From assembly GCA_904066235.2 (NCBI GenBank), contig CAJFCV020000004.1, positions 2,356,001-2,420,000 of the forward strand: a stretch of DNA of 64,000 nt. Reading direction: 5' to 3'. The translations under genes were made by a program, and so were the position numbers. Below the pieces are notes generated by a model that saw nothing but the letters and a program-made list of their open reading frames with translations, did not search any database and had not been told where the DNA came from. Positions 10,655 to 20,518 of the stretch are shown piece by piece (the first letter of the stretch is position 1; each line of letters begins with the position of its first letter). This DNA comes from Bursaphelenchus xylophilus. Its lineage: Eukaryota > Nematoda > Chromadorea > Rhabditida > Aphelenchoididae.

Positions 10655-11848
10655 TCAACTGCAGAAGCTCAATGTGAATTCACCACCAGTTTCGACAGCG
10701 TGTGGGATATCCTCATAAGGTGGCTGAGCATCGGGGCAGTCGCTAAACAAAGGTTTTGATCCATTATATGTATGTATAATGTGTTACTTACGGATCGAAG
10801 CAGGTCAAAGTTTCATTTGGAGCCTGGAGCCTGATTCCAACGTCAAAGCCGACAGTCACGCTCAAGCCGTAGTAGTCAATGCCTTCTGGAGCATCAAACG
10901 TAAACTCGGCCAGGGTTTTGCCTGAAAATGGAAGCCCTTAGCAAACGAGGGATGCATAACTTTGCCTGAAACTTGAAAATACGTTTCTTCTAAGACCCGA
11001 GAGCTGTAGCTACACGAAAATATCAAGCAGCGTTTTCAAACTTTTGTAGAGCTTGGGGCAATCTAAGTTTTCACGTAGCCAGTCTAAAGGGGCACTCGAG
11101 TCTTATTGTTAGAAAAAATGTGATTTAATTGAAGTGATATATAATGTTTACTGAAAGTAAATGCTCAAAGGCTATTGCTGAAATTTCTCTCTAATGCTGG
11201 ACCTAGGTATCTGAAAGTCAAGAGACTAGTGTTTTTGCAAAACTAATTACGGCGGCGGACCTGATCCAGCGGCAAAAAATGTAACATTTTGTACCCAGGA
11301 AGTATCAAAAAATGTGGCAAAATGCATCCCTCTCCAACTAAAGGACTCCGTTTTGAAAGGATGTGCCCTTTCCCTCACAAAAAAAGCGGAAACCGAGGTT
11401 TTTTTTTGTTGGAGAGGGAGGCATTTTTCTGCGTTTTTTATACTTCTCGGCAGGGGTGGCAAACGGGCCTCTTTTTCCAAATTTCAGGCCCGGGGCCCGG
11501 CCCGGCAAAATCCCAGGCCCGGCCCGGTGGCCACCCCTGCTTCTCGCATAAAAAAAACTGCGCTTGTTTTTGACATAGCTTATTTTGAATTAGGATCCAG
11601 ATTTCGACAATGAGTCACATTCCTTGTACACCGCCACACTTACCTTCCAGTCCACTTTTAAAGTTCATCGCTCTACCGCCATCGTAATCCTCGGAATAAC
11701 TGTCTCCAGCGCTTAGCTCGTGATAATCGAGCTGTTCTTCACCTTCGGTCCGAACCACGTGAATTGTGTCATCGCAATTGTTCTGAACATTCAATGTGGT
11801 TGCTCCCGCACAGACCAACACCAAAGCCGCAACTACCAAAGTCTTCAT
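10655..11848 (-). CDS. short thaumatin-like secreted protein (copy c)
   Basis: Minus-strand exons 11644-11848, 10792-10921 and 10655-10742 join in phase (140 residues). Signal peptide about 1-16, TTLNVQNNCDDTIHVVRTE, RAMNFKSG, KTLAEFTFDAPEGIDYYG, GFDVGIRL, CFDPDCPDAQPPYED and a last segment TGGEFTLSFCS. Intron positions and phases match copies b and d. The mature protein keeps only four of the six Cys seen in its relatives. The two in the first exon (HC and SC/YC positions) are both replaced, and the protein is more acidic. Intron 1 carries element A with a small hAT-like insertion. Confidence 0.78.
11250..11570. mobile_element. element A (copy 4), interrupted by a hAT-like MITE
   Basis: The left arm is clear from GGCGGACCTGATCCAGCGG. 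The right arm is cut near TACTTCTCGG by an 89 bp insertion and then decays. Confidence 0.6.
11451..11539. mobile_element. 89 bp hAT-like MITE
   Basis: Ends CAGGGGTGGC and GCCACCCCTG. The flanks CTTCTCGG and CTTCTCGC look like an 8-bp target duplication with one change. The inside is rich in GGCCCGG. Terminal sequence and duplication length fit the hAT superfamily. Confidence 0.75.
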
Positions 11849-12140
11849 GGTTTTAGAATACATTTTCCAATTGAAAATCCTGCAGATGTAAATTTGATGT
11901 ATGTATCGATGCGGTTTGCCATTTTTATACTCAAATTCTGGCGGAATTATCAAAACAGTGTGCAGATGAGATCCGGGATTTCTCAAGATATGTTGACGGA
12001 AGTGGAAATGATAAAAATATGGGAAAAATACAATTTCACAACGGTTTTACAATTTTTGTTTATATTTTTTGTAATAACCGGCGTTTCCGCTACTGATATG
12101 ATTTTTCTTTTTTTTCGTTATATTTTTTTTGTTTGAGGTA

Positions 12141-12298
12141 TTAATCTGTCGGGAAAATAATGGGCTCAATGTCGCTGCGTCGATCGCGTCTCTAGAGTAA
12201 AAAAAAGTTGATTCTTTCGCGACACAATTCATTTGATTGGCGACGATGCGATTTTCGATCTGACAGAGTGCTCATCATTTTCCCACTAGTATTACACA
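12141..12298. mobile_element. TA-flanked palindromic element G (copy 1)
   Basis: TTAATCTGTCGGGAAAATAAT at the left and ATTTTCCCACTAGTATTA at the right form imperfect termini. The same ends recur at about 22090, 22995, 26680 and 39772, where TA and CAGTCTGTCGGGAAAATAAT are clearer. The type is mariner-like (inference). Confidence 0.6.
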
Positions 12299-12749
12299 TG
12301 TAAAAACTCATATTTGTCGTGGCTGTGAGATTTTTTTGGCCCCTGATTTGTTATAGAGAGATGCGGCTGTTCCTTATAAGGCCCTACCGGTGACATGTTG
12401 AAACATTATTGAAAGGTATCTCTTTCCTGATTTCCAATTGCCTTCACGATTTTAGCTTTGCTTTGTGACAGAGAGGATAGAAATACATAAAAGACATAAT
12501 ATGTGCAGGCGACAGGGCATTTTGGTTGCTTTTTAGACAAGGATGTACAGAATATCCTTGACAAGCTCGGGCATAAAAATCAGGGAATTTTTGGCCCTGA
12601 AGATCTTGAAAAAAAATGTTGAGAAAACGTCTTGTAGTTACCGCACATATACTTATCCATATTTATTATTAAATTTAAAAAAAAGTACATCCAAAAACTT
12701 AAATTCTGCATTATATAGATTATCAAATTGAAATCAATCTTCCAGTTAT

Positions 12750-14306
12750 TTACTTGCAGAAAGTCAGTGTAAATGCGCCACCGGTTTTGATCCCGTGGTT
12801 TTTTGAGTTGTCATTCGGGAACAAGTAAGCGTCAGGGCAGCGGCTAAAAACAGCATCGTACAATTAGCGCTTCCGCCTAATGTTTCTTACGGCTGGAAGC
12901 AGTTCAGCGTTCTGTCCCGGGATTGGAGTCTCATCCCAACGTCATAGCCAACGATCACGCTCAGATCGTAGTAATCGTTGCCGTCGCGGTTTCCGAAAGA
13001 AAACTCGGCAAGGGTTTTACCTGAAGAGTTATAAATAAGTGTCGTCTGAACATTACGGTAACTGAAACTTTTTTGTGCATCTTTTCTAGATGTGCTTTCT
13101 AACGCTTCCACAAAGAGTTGACTCTTTCTCAAGACAAAAAGACGATCCTTAAAGAGCTATTAAAAGAAGTTTTCTCCTGTGTTGTCAAGTCTCTTACTAC
13201 ACTTTCAGCGAGACACAGCCGACTGGGGAAGTGCTCCAAGTGCGACGCTCAGATTTTGATGAAACTTGGCACAAATTTAGAATATTTTTTACATTCGACT
13301 ATTCTATCTTGCGCTTTGCAGAAACTACCGAGATTTCTAGGTCAAAAGCAGAGATTGCCACAGTCAAAATTTCGGCTCCGGCTCCGGCTCTGGGAGCTAA
13401 GGACAAATTTGCAGCTCCGGCTCCCGGCTCCCATGAAAAATTTAAAAAGGTTCCCGGCTCCGAATCCCGGCTCCCGTGCAAAAAAATTAAAAAATATATT
13501 TTTCCAAAAATAAAAGTTATTAAAGCCAGAGATCATACACCCAACGTTTTTGCAGCCAAGTCGTATGCAACACATCCTTCCCAGTATTTTTCAAGCAATT
13601 TGGTTTAACAAGATCACGAAATTTTTACTTTTCTGAACGCTGAGAAGCCTGTCTCCGACTTTGGGCTCGGAAGCCGGAGCCGCACCCAAAATTTCCGGCT
13701 CCGGCTCTGGCTCCCGGCTCGGAGCCGGAGCCGCTCAGAGCTGGAGCCCAGAGCCGGCTCCGCAGCCGTTGCAATCTCTGGTCAAAAGTCAGAAAAATTT
13801 GAGACTTTTTTATGGAATTTCGGCACTGAAAGTTTCATACCCATTTCTACCGTAAAGGGTAATATTTCCACAAAAAATCAATTTTGTCATCGCATAAATA
13901 ACAAAGTTATTCTCTCTGACCGCTCCTCGCGTTCCGTGTGCTCTCTCGCCCGCAACGATCGTTAAATATCTCGGTCCCGCTTCTAAAGCGCAAGCTAAGA
14001 CTTTCTGTAGTATGTGCCATATTCAAAGAAAACCTGAGTGTCGCAGTTGAAGTATTTCCCATGTGATTTGGAGCACAACTTCAGTAGTTCTCATATACCT
14101 CCAAATCCATTCTTGAAGTTCATTCCTCTTCCCCCTCCAAATGAGGCTCCACAAGATTTTCCCGGCGCTAGCCGGCAATGTACGACCGGCTGGACTCCAT
14201 TTTCCGTCCGCACAACATCTATGGCGTTGCCGCAGTTATTCTTGATATTCAACTGGGTGGCCGTCACTACTGCCAAAAGTAGGAGAATTGCCAAAACAAA
14301 CTTCAT
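12750..14306 (-). CDS. short thaumatin-like secreted protein (copy d)
   Basis: Minus-strand exons 14099-14306, 12891-13020 and 12750-12843 join in phase to 143 residues. Signal peptide about 1-16 (MKFVLAILLLLAVVTA), TQLNIKNNCGNAIDVVRTE, RGMNFKNG, KTLAEFSFGNRDGNDYYD, GYDVGMRL, RCPDAYLFPNDN and TGGAFTLTFCK. Six mature Cys, domain II absent as in copy b, to which it is most alike. Intron 1 is about 1.1 kb and carries a dispersed-repeat fragment with a 432 bp hAT-like element inside it. The ATG is the first in frame and precedes the hydrophobic signal. Confidence 0.82.
13349..13780. mobile_element. 432 bp hAT-like element with perfect 8-bp duplication
   Basis: Ends CAGAGATTGCCAC and GTTGCAATCTCTG, with GTCAAAAG on both sides. 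The interior is rich in GGCTCCGGCTCC. A 196 bp relative lies at 37136. It is inserted in a fragment of family D. Confidence 0.85.
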
Positions 14307-14732
14307 TCTCGAAGAAATATAGAATAGATGTTCGAAAATTGATCGGTTAGATCAAGATGATGTTTTTTGTAAGACTGCTCATCTTATATACTGACAGTCT
14401 GATTGCTAATAGTATACCGAAATTCGTAGGCGAATTCCGGGATTTCTCCGAATTTTGTTTGCTAAACTTTGTGTGTTTAATTAAATAGCAGTAATTTTGC
14501 GTATTCGTCAAGATAATTTTTATTAGTTTTCGTACGAACGGATGTCCCATTTCCTGAAATCATGGCTTGTAAACAGTGACTCACGCATTATCAAGAGCAA
14601 AAAAACGCTTATTTTTGTCGCGGAAATACCAGAAAAACATATAAAAATTATTTTATTGATGTGAACAAATCAAAATTGCGAATAGATTTTAAGAATTTTG
14701 GTTAAAACTGCAATGTCTTCGATGATGATTTC

Positions 14733-14783
14733 AGGATCCTGAAGTCTCATTCCAATGCCATAGCTAACTTGTACAGCTTTCAG
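14733..14783 (-). pseudogene. short relic of a thaumatin-like middle exon
   Basis: The minus strand reads VQVSYGIGMRLQDP, which matches GFDVGIRLQAP of the intact genes. Only about 50 bases remain, next to the duplicated stretch 14526-14710. Confidence 0.5.
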
Positions 14784-15441
14784 AGCAATCTATTACAGTC
14801 CGTTGGCTACCCTGCAAACAGTCTGTTGCCAAGTGTAAAAGGCTTTCTCTGGGCGTAAATATTTCCGAAAAGACAATACGGTCTCATGCGATGGATCAGT
14901 TATAGCTGACGCGGCCCTTTTGGCCCCTCCCGAGATGGAACTCTGTGTATTGTAAAGTGACCGATCCAGGCCGATTTTTTGAGGCCGTGCTTCTTTTGGC
15001 TCGCTTTTTTTCTCGCCCAGCCCCAAAGCAAATCGGCTCGGGCCGGCCATTATTCAAAATTTCTACCCCCACGGTTCAAATAACCCAAAAAGGGCCACAA
15101 CGCTCATTTCTCTACAATTGATAATGCACAATTAAATTGTAACAGTATTTTATAAATACATGTCGACATTCGTATTTCCTCATAAATGTTGACATTCGTT
15201 GTTCTCAAGGCTGTTTATGTTTGAATTATCGGCAGGAGGAATCAGCGAACCCATAAATAATGATGTCCTCCTGTCTACGGTTGCTTTTTTTAATCGAGTT
15301 TATAAAAACAGCCATTAGTACTCGTCCTACTTATTTTTCAAAAGAAAGAACCAGATAAAAAATGTTGCGTTCCGGACTGAAAATTCCCTAAATCTTCCAG
15401 TGATTCGCTGAGAACGCAGTCGGCTGGATTGCGTCAGAATC
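14784..15441. other. spacer upstream of the GT92 gene
   Basis: Holds a GGCC-rich stretch (about 14910-15050), probably a decayed hAT-like element, and no recognised gene. The GT92 start follows an AT-rich segment. Confidence 0.4.
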
Positions 15442-18400
15442 ATGGGCTTTAAGATAACAAGGTCAAAGACGATAGTCTGTTTGTTGTTTGTAGTAGCACC
15501 GGTTCTTGTCTCTATTGAGCATTACAAAAGAAATCGGCAGTTTTACGTAAGTTACAGGTCAAAAAGCTCACAAAGGGAAACTGATATGTGTCACTAGTCT
15601 ACCAGGCCAATCGTTGGAGTAATTTCGATGGCATTTACTGTGAGAAAACAAAAGAATTACTCTTCTAGGAATCGATAATCAAGTACCACTTGCAACCGCT
15701 GCTTCAAGATCCCGAAGACCTACACATATTTGTAGCCTCCGCTCATGTATTACACAACGAATTGTAAGCTGAAGCCTGAAAAGAACCCAATTGTTTGACA
15801 ACCTCTTGGCGTATGATTCCTGTATATATACAGAGCTGTTTCAGCCGACCGAACACCTACACGGTCAGACTGAATGCAATGGCCAGAGATCTGTCCGTTC
15901 ATCTGGCCAGACATCACTCCGAAGTGAATGGAATGTACTGTAAAAGTGACAACGGGGAGGTTGCTCAATTTCGGCTTTATCTTATGGACGCACCGCCAGC
16001 TTGTGCCTGGAAAAATTACTTTATTGATTGCGAGTTCTTAAGCCCCGTTGAGGCCGTGGAGATTGTGAGTGTAGACAGCAGTGGGACCGGGTTCCCGGTA
16101 AGTGTCTATTAGCAAAATATCAACGCCACTGAAAAACTATTGTAGTGAAGACAAAGATCATCTACATATGTTGGACGGGCTAGTGTCAAAAATTTTAAGC
16201 TTTATTTATCAGCTGTTTGGAAAAGTCGCATCGAAAATCGCATCGTCGCTTGTAACGGACCTAGCTCGGTGGCAAAAAACGTACCATTTTTCATCCGGGA
16301 AGTATTTAAAAATGTGGCAAAATGCCTCCCTCTCCAAGTGGTGAACTCCGTTTTGAAGGGCCCTTTATCTCACAGAAACAGCGGCAACTGAAATTGGAAT
16401 TTTTGCACTTGGAGATGGAGGTATTTTGCTACATTTTTGATACTTTCCGGATGCAAAATGGCACGTTTTCTGCCACTGGATCAGATGCCACGGCACTGTA
16501 ATACAGGTCCATTTACAGATTGAACTCACGCCAAATCAAATCGAAAAACGCAATCTAGTCGTATGTTTTGCAAGGACATTTTACTTCGAGAACTGGCAAG
16601 TCTTACTCGTCTTGTTCGAAATCTACCGTCATCATGGAGTTGATCAATTTGTTCTTCCAATTATCAGCATCACAGAGAAGATTTACGAATTCTTGGAACG
16701 CTACAAAAATTATATCATCTTGAGGCTGAAAAAGGGATTTTTACTCCCAGAAATTGCAAGTTTCTGTTGCTTTTTGTAATAAAATCTTGTTTTAGAAAGG
16801 TCTTCCGAACCCTAATTTCGAAACTGACTCTTTGAATTTGATCCTGAGTTCGAATGAATGCTTGTTTGAGTACCGTAATTCGGCGGAGTTTTTAATTTTT
16901 GCCGACACCGATGACTTGATTCTGCCAAATTCCGGAGAATCGTTGGTTGATTTTGCCAGAGATTTACTGTCGCACAATCGTATGGCGTCGTCGTTTGAGT
17001 TTATGTGGAAAGGAATTCAATTTCCAATTCGTAAGCGTTAAAGTCTCAAAAAAATCCAGAGATAAAAGATTTGTGCGGCCGAGAGAGTACGCAAAAGGTT
17101 GAGGGCGGTCAGGGAGAACTACATTTTTTGCTGCGGCCGGGTCAACACAAAATCGATCGATCCGAAGCGTAGGGCCGGTGAATACACCAAAAAAGATTGT
17201 TGAAAGTGCCTATGGCACAGCAACCCGAAGTGTTTCCTGGCTCCTTTCGACACTTCGCCCATTTTGTATCGGTTGAAATCAAACAAAATGTCACAAAAGA
17301 ATTTTTCGTGGGGTTTTCCGACCGAAAAATTTTTTTCTCGGAATTATTTTATTTCTTTTGTCAATTTTGATACTTCGTTTGGACGAAACTCAAAAATGGG
17401 CGGGAAACATTTTTCTTCTATTTCGGGTTGCCGTGCTATGGGGCCTCAAAAAGCTGTTGGACGGGTAGCCGTTAGAAATATTATGGATAGTCAAACTTGA
17501 CGTTTCCATAGCGCTTTTTGAACATCGAATCTCATTAATGGGATGATCAAGAGTGCAGAACGTGTTGTTCATCAGCAAATCCAATATAACTATTATAATT
17601 TCGTCACTAATCATGTTGCCAGGGTCAACACAAAATGGCTTGATACGGAGCGTAGGGCAAGGGGCCACAGCAAAAAAAATTGTAGAAAGTGCCTAAGAGG
17701 CCTCAAAAAGCCGTTGGATGGTCGGCGGACGCTCGGCGAAGGCTCGGCGGAGACTTATTGAAGACTTAATACAATATGTCCACCTTTTCTAATTTTAGCT
17801 TCTACTTACAATAGTTCTCTTTACCCTGAGTTGTTTTAACATATAGAAAACCAAAATTTGCGGCAAAAAATGAAGACCCGTATCTTTTATTATTGATATT
17901 ATTGATGTGAGTACATTTTTTAATAAAAAACACCTCAAAATAGGTGATAGGCTATCTTAGGGCCCGATCAATCTTATTATTTCGGCTAACAAAGCCTTCT
18001 CCTAGTCTCCCCTATGCATGCAACGACGAACCGATGCAATACATAGTACCGTTGACTCGAACTGTCGCTGACCCGAAAAGCCGTGGCGCCAGTAAATGAT
18101 CAAAGAGCAAGAAGTTGCATTAGCATGTTCGTATCTCCGCAAGCAATCAGATAACAGCCGAGTTTTTTTTAATATTTTTAGGAGTCTTTAGTAAACTCGG
18201 AGTAAAGAATTTATCAATTCCAGGTCACAAGGCGGAAGCCTTTTCCCTCACGGGCATTATGAACAACACTTTCACAATTCGCACGAACACCATTGGAAAG
18301 TCGATTTTGATGCCGAAAAGGGTAGCCATGGCCGTAATTCACGCGCCTTGGACGTCGAATCAGCGGGTACACCCTTATGAACACATAAAATTTGAAAATG

Positions 18401-19181
18401 GCAAAGTTGGGTCGGCTTTTCACATGAGGTTTCCGGTCAATGAGCAAGATGCGGAGAAATGGATGAAAGAAAAGGAATTGAAGCCGCTAGTGGATGTGGA
18501 CTACAGTCAGGCCGATTATGAGCTAAAGTTGAGGCTGGAGAAAGACGCGGTATTGAAAACGGTGAGTACCATGTTAGTGTTACAAGAAAATTTATTACTT
18601 TTCACTAACGCATCAACTAATCTTTGCGCTGCTTTTTTATTTTTCGCGGCACAGATGTGTATCAGCCGTTTCTGGCGGCACTCGTGTTTCGTGTGCGATG
18701 TATAGGGGCGGACGCGATTCAGTGGCAGAAAATTATCATTTTGCATCCGGGAAGTATTAAAAATGTAGCAAAATGCCCCCCTGGCCAAGTGAAAAAAACG
18801 CCAATTTGCTTCCCTTGGCAATATTCTCGTGCCAAACCTTGAACAATTCCAACGAAAAGCGCTCAAAAATAACAGCGCCGTTACAAGTTTTTACTGCTTT
18901 TTTTTCAGCAATTCCTCTCCCTCGACGGATACCCAGTCTACTATCCGTTGATGGTCGAGTGTTGGAGCCAAATCGTGCAGTTCAGAGGGCACGGAATTGA
19001 TGTGTGTCCAACAACTAAGAACTGTCAGCCAAAGTCGAACACTCCGTTGCCATCATGTGTGGTGTTGAAGTCTGACTTCAAAGCGATGACGTTCGAAAGG
19101 CCAACTCATTTGATCAGCGTTTACAAACCGGTGGAAAGGGAGCTGAGGGTCAAGGAGGACTGTGGATTTTTTGAGTCATGA
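15442..19181 (+). CDS. glycosyltransferase family 92 (DUF23) protein
   Basis: Seven exons: 15442-15546, 15669-15763, about 15836-16097, 16519-16759, about 16800-17030, 18224-18561 and 18909-19181, giving about 514 residues. An N-terminal signal anchor (about 9-24, TIVCLLFVVAPVLVSI) fits a type II Golgi membrane protein. Then come the family marks: LVVCFARTFYFENWQVLL, HHGVDQFVLP, NECLFEYRNSAEFLIFADTDDLILP with the acidic DTDD motif, and a long C-terminal part. The GT92 family includes nematode galactosyltransferases acting on fucose of N-glycans. The acceptor here is unknown. The exon 4/5 junction is uncertain: the only in-phase solution I find uses a weak donor, a 40 nt intron and an AAAG acceptor. 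Introns contain element A and family F. Confidence 0.85.
16250..16501. mobile_element. element A (copy 5), in a GT92 intron
   Basis: A full palindrome of about 250 bases with the usual ATTTTGCATCCGG-type core (here ATTTTTCATCCGG). It lies between exons 3 and 4. Confidence 0.75.
17130..17810. repeat. two copies of dispersed family F in a GT92 intron
   Basis: Both copies begin GTCAACACAAAAT and continue with GCGTAGGGC. The second runs on to GGATGGTCGGCGGACGCTCGG and AATATGTCCAC. Other copies: 21020-21180, 24112-24300, 34105-34295, 40285-40450 (inverted) and 63415-63600 (inverted). Confidence 0.65.
18703..18805. mobile_element. element A (copy 6), left arm only
   Basis: Only the left arm (GGCGGACGCGATTCAGTGGC onward) is present. 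The rest is lost. It lies in the last GT92 intron. Confidence 0.6.
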
Positions 19182-19365
19182 AAATTATTTTTTATACAAT
19201 TTTTTTGGAAAAAAGTTTTTTTCTTCTACAAGATACGATGTAAGTAAATTAAGAAAGGTCTTTTCCAAAACCAACTCAAAGCCAAATCTGGGGCGTCCGC
19301 AATTTATTTTTTTTGTAGCAAAATAAATTTTTAAATCAATAAAAAAATGTTTTGGTGTTCTCTGC

Positions 19366-20257
19366 TTAGCCGCCTCTTCTATGGCCGCCGCCGCCGTTAC
19401 CATGACCTTTTTCTCTTCACACCTGCAAGAAGAATCAGAATTAATCTGTTTTCCAATTAAAACCTACGGAGCACATTATGATGCCCAAAGTGATGGCCCT
19501 CGTCGCGTGGGTGATGATGGTCGATGCTGAAAGCATGGGATTAATCCAGTAACATGCTCAGTAAAATCTTGGAGCTTACAAGGCTTTTTTTAAAAAAAAA
19601 TTATTTATGCATCTAATTGGCATCTAAATTTGGAGATCGCCTGATAAAAATTTGGGAACGATTCGGCATAAAAATTTTTCGTTTTTTGTCTCGTATACTC
19701 TAGGCATCCTCGGTAGATTCAAATTTTTTTATGTCCAATTCTATCTTCTATTGGTACAGTGACTGACCTGATCCAGTGGCAAAAAACTAACATTTTACAT
19801 CCGGGAAGTACCAAAAATGTGGCAAAATGTATCCCTCTCCAACTAAAAAACTGGACGCAAAAATTGTATCGCCGTTGAAAAAAAGATTCTTTTCCATTCA
19901 ACGAAGTAAAATGCCTCCTTCTCTAACCGCTTTTAAAATTAGAGTTTTTCGCTTGAAGAGGGAGGTATTTTGCCACATTTTTTTTGATGTTTCCTGGATG
20001 CAAAATGGTACGTTTTTTGCCACTGGATCCTGTCCGCCACTGCATGTGCCTCTACAGCTTCTTAAAGAATCAAATTTGTCACAACTTACTGTCCGGCATA
20101 TGGATTTTGCATGGCATAGGCTGAAATGGAAAATATTAGCCACTAAATTATTTATGGATTTCATAGTATACGACAACTTTCTTCCATGCAATTTCCATTA
20201 CTTACTTTGACTAGCGGCCACTAGTAGAAAGACAATGAGGAGAAATTGCTTCAACAT
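19366..20257 (-). CDS. small His/Gly-rich secreted peptide
   Basis: No family recognised. Proposed minus-strand exons: 20202-20257 (signal peptide MLKQFLLIVFLLVAAS), 19464-19526 (IDHHHPRDEGHHFGHHNVL) and 19366-19414 (KGHGNGGGGHRRGG then stop). The product is about 55 residues, very rich in His and Gly. Phase agrees only with donors GTAATGG and GTTTTAAT and an acceptor 8 bases beyond the strongest CAG, so the splice choice is tentative. Composition recalls metal-binding or glycine-rich antimicrobial peptides of nematodes (inference from composition only). Intron 1 contains element A. A similar composition occurs in the gene at 33621. Confidence 0.5.
19758..20043. mobile_element. element A (copy 7)
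   Basis: Both arms are clear, from TACAGTGACTGACCTGATCC to GGATCCTGTCCGCCACTG, in the intron of the His/Gly-rich peptide gene. Confidence 0.75.
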
Positions 20258-20518
20258 GTTGATACAGACAAGTTGGTAAATTCAAGAGTTCGAAATGCGA
20301 TTTTATACTGGCTAAAGCCTCGTCGATTCCAGACATTGCTACTGTTATGTAAATAATGTTCTATTTTGAATCTATGTTTTATTTGAATGACAAAAAAGGC
20401 CAAAATTTCGGTTCAAAGAGACTCATTAAACCATTTATCTCGATAAATTTATGGTCCATAATAAATTTATATTCAGACAGTATAGTATTATATACCATTT
20501 CCATTCGTGATCTAACGA

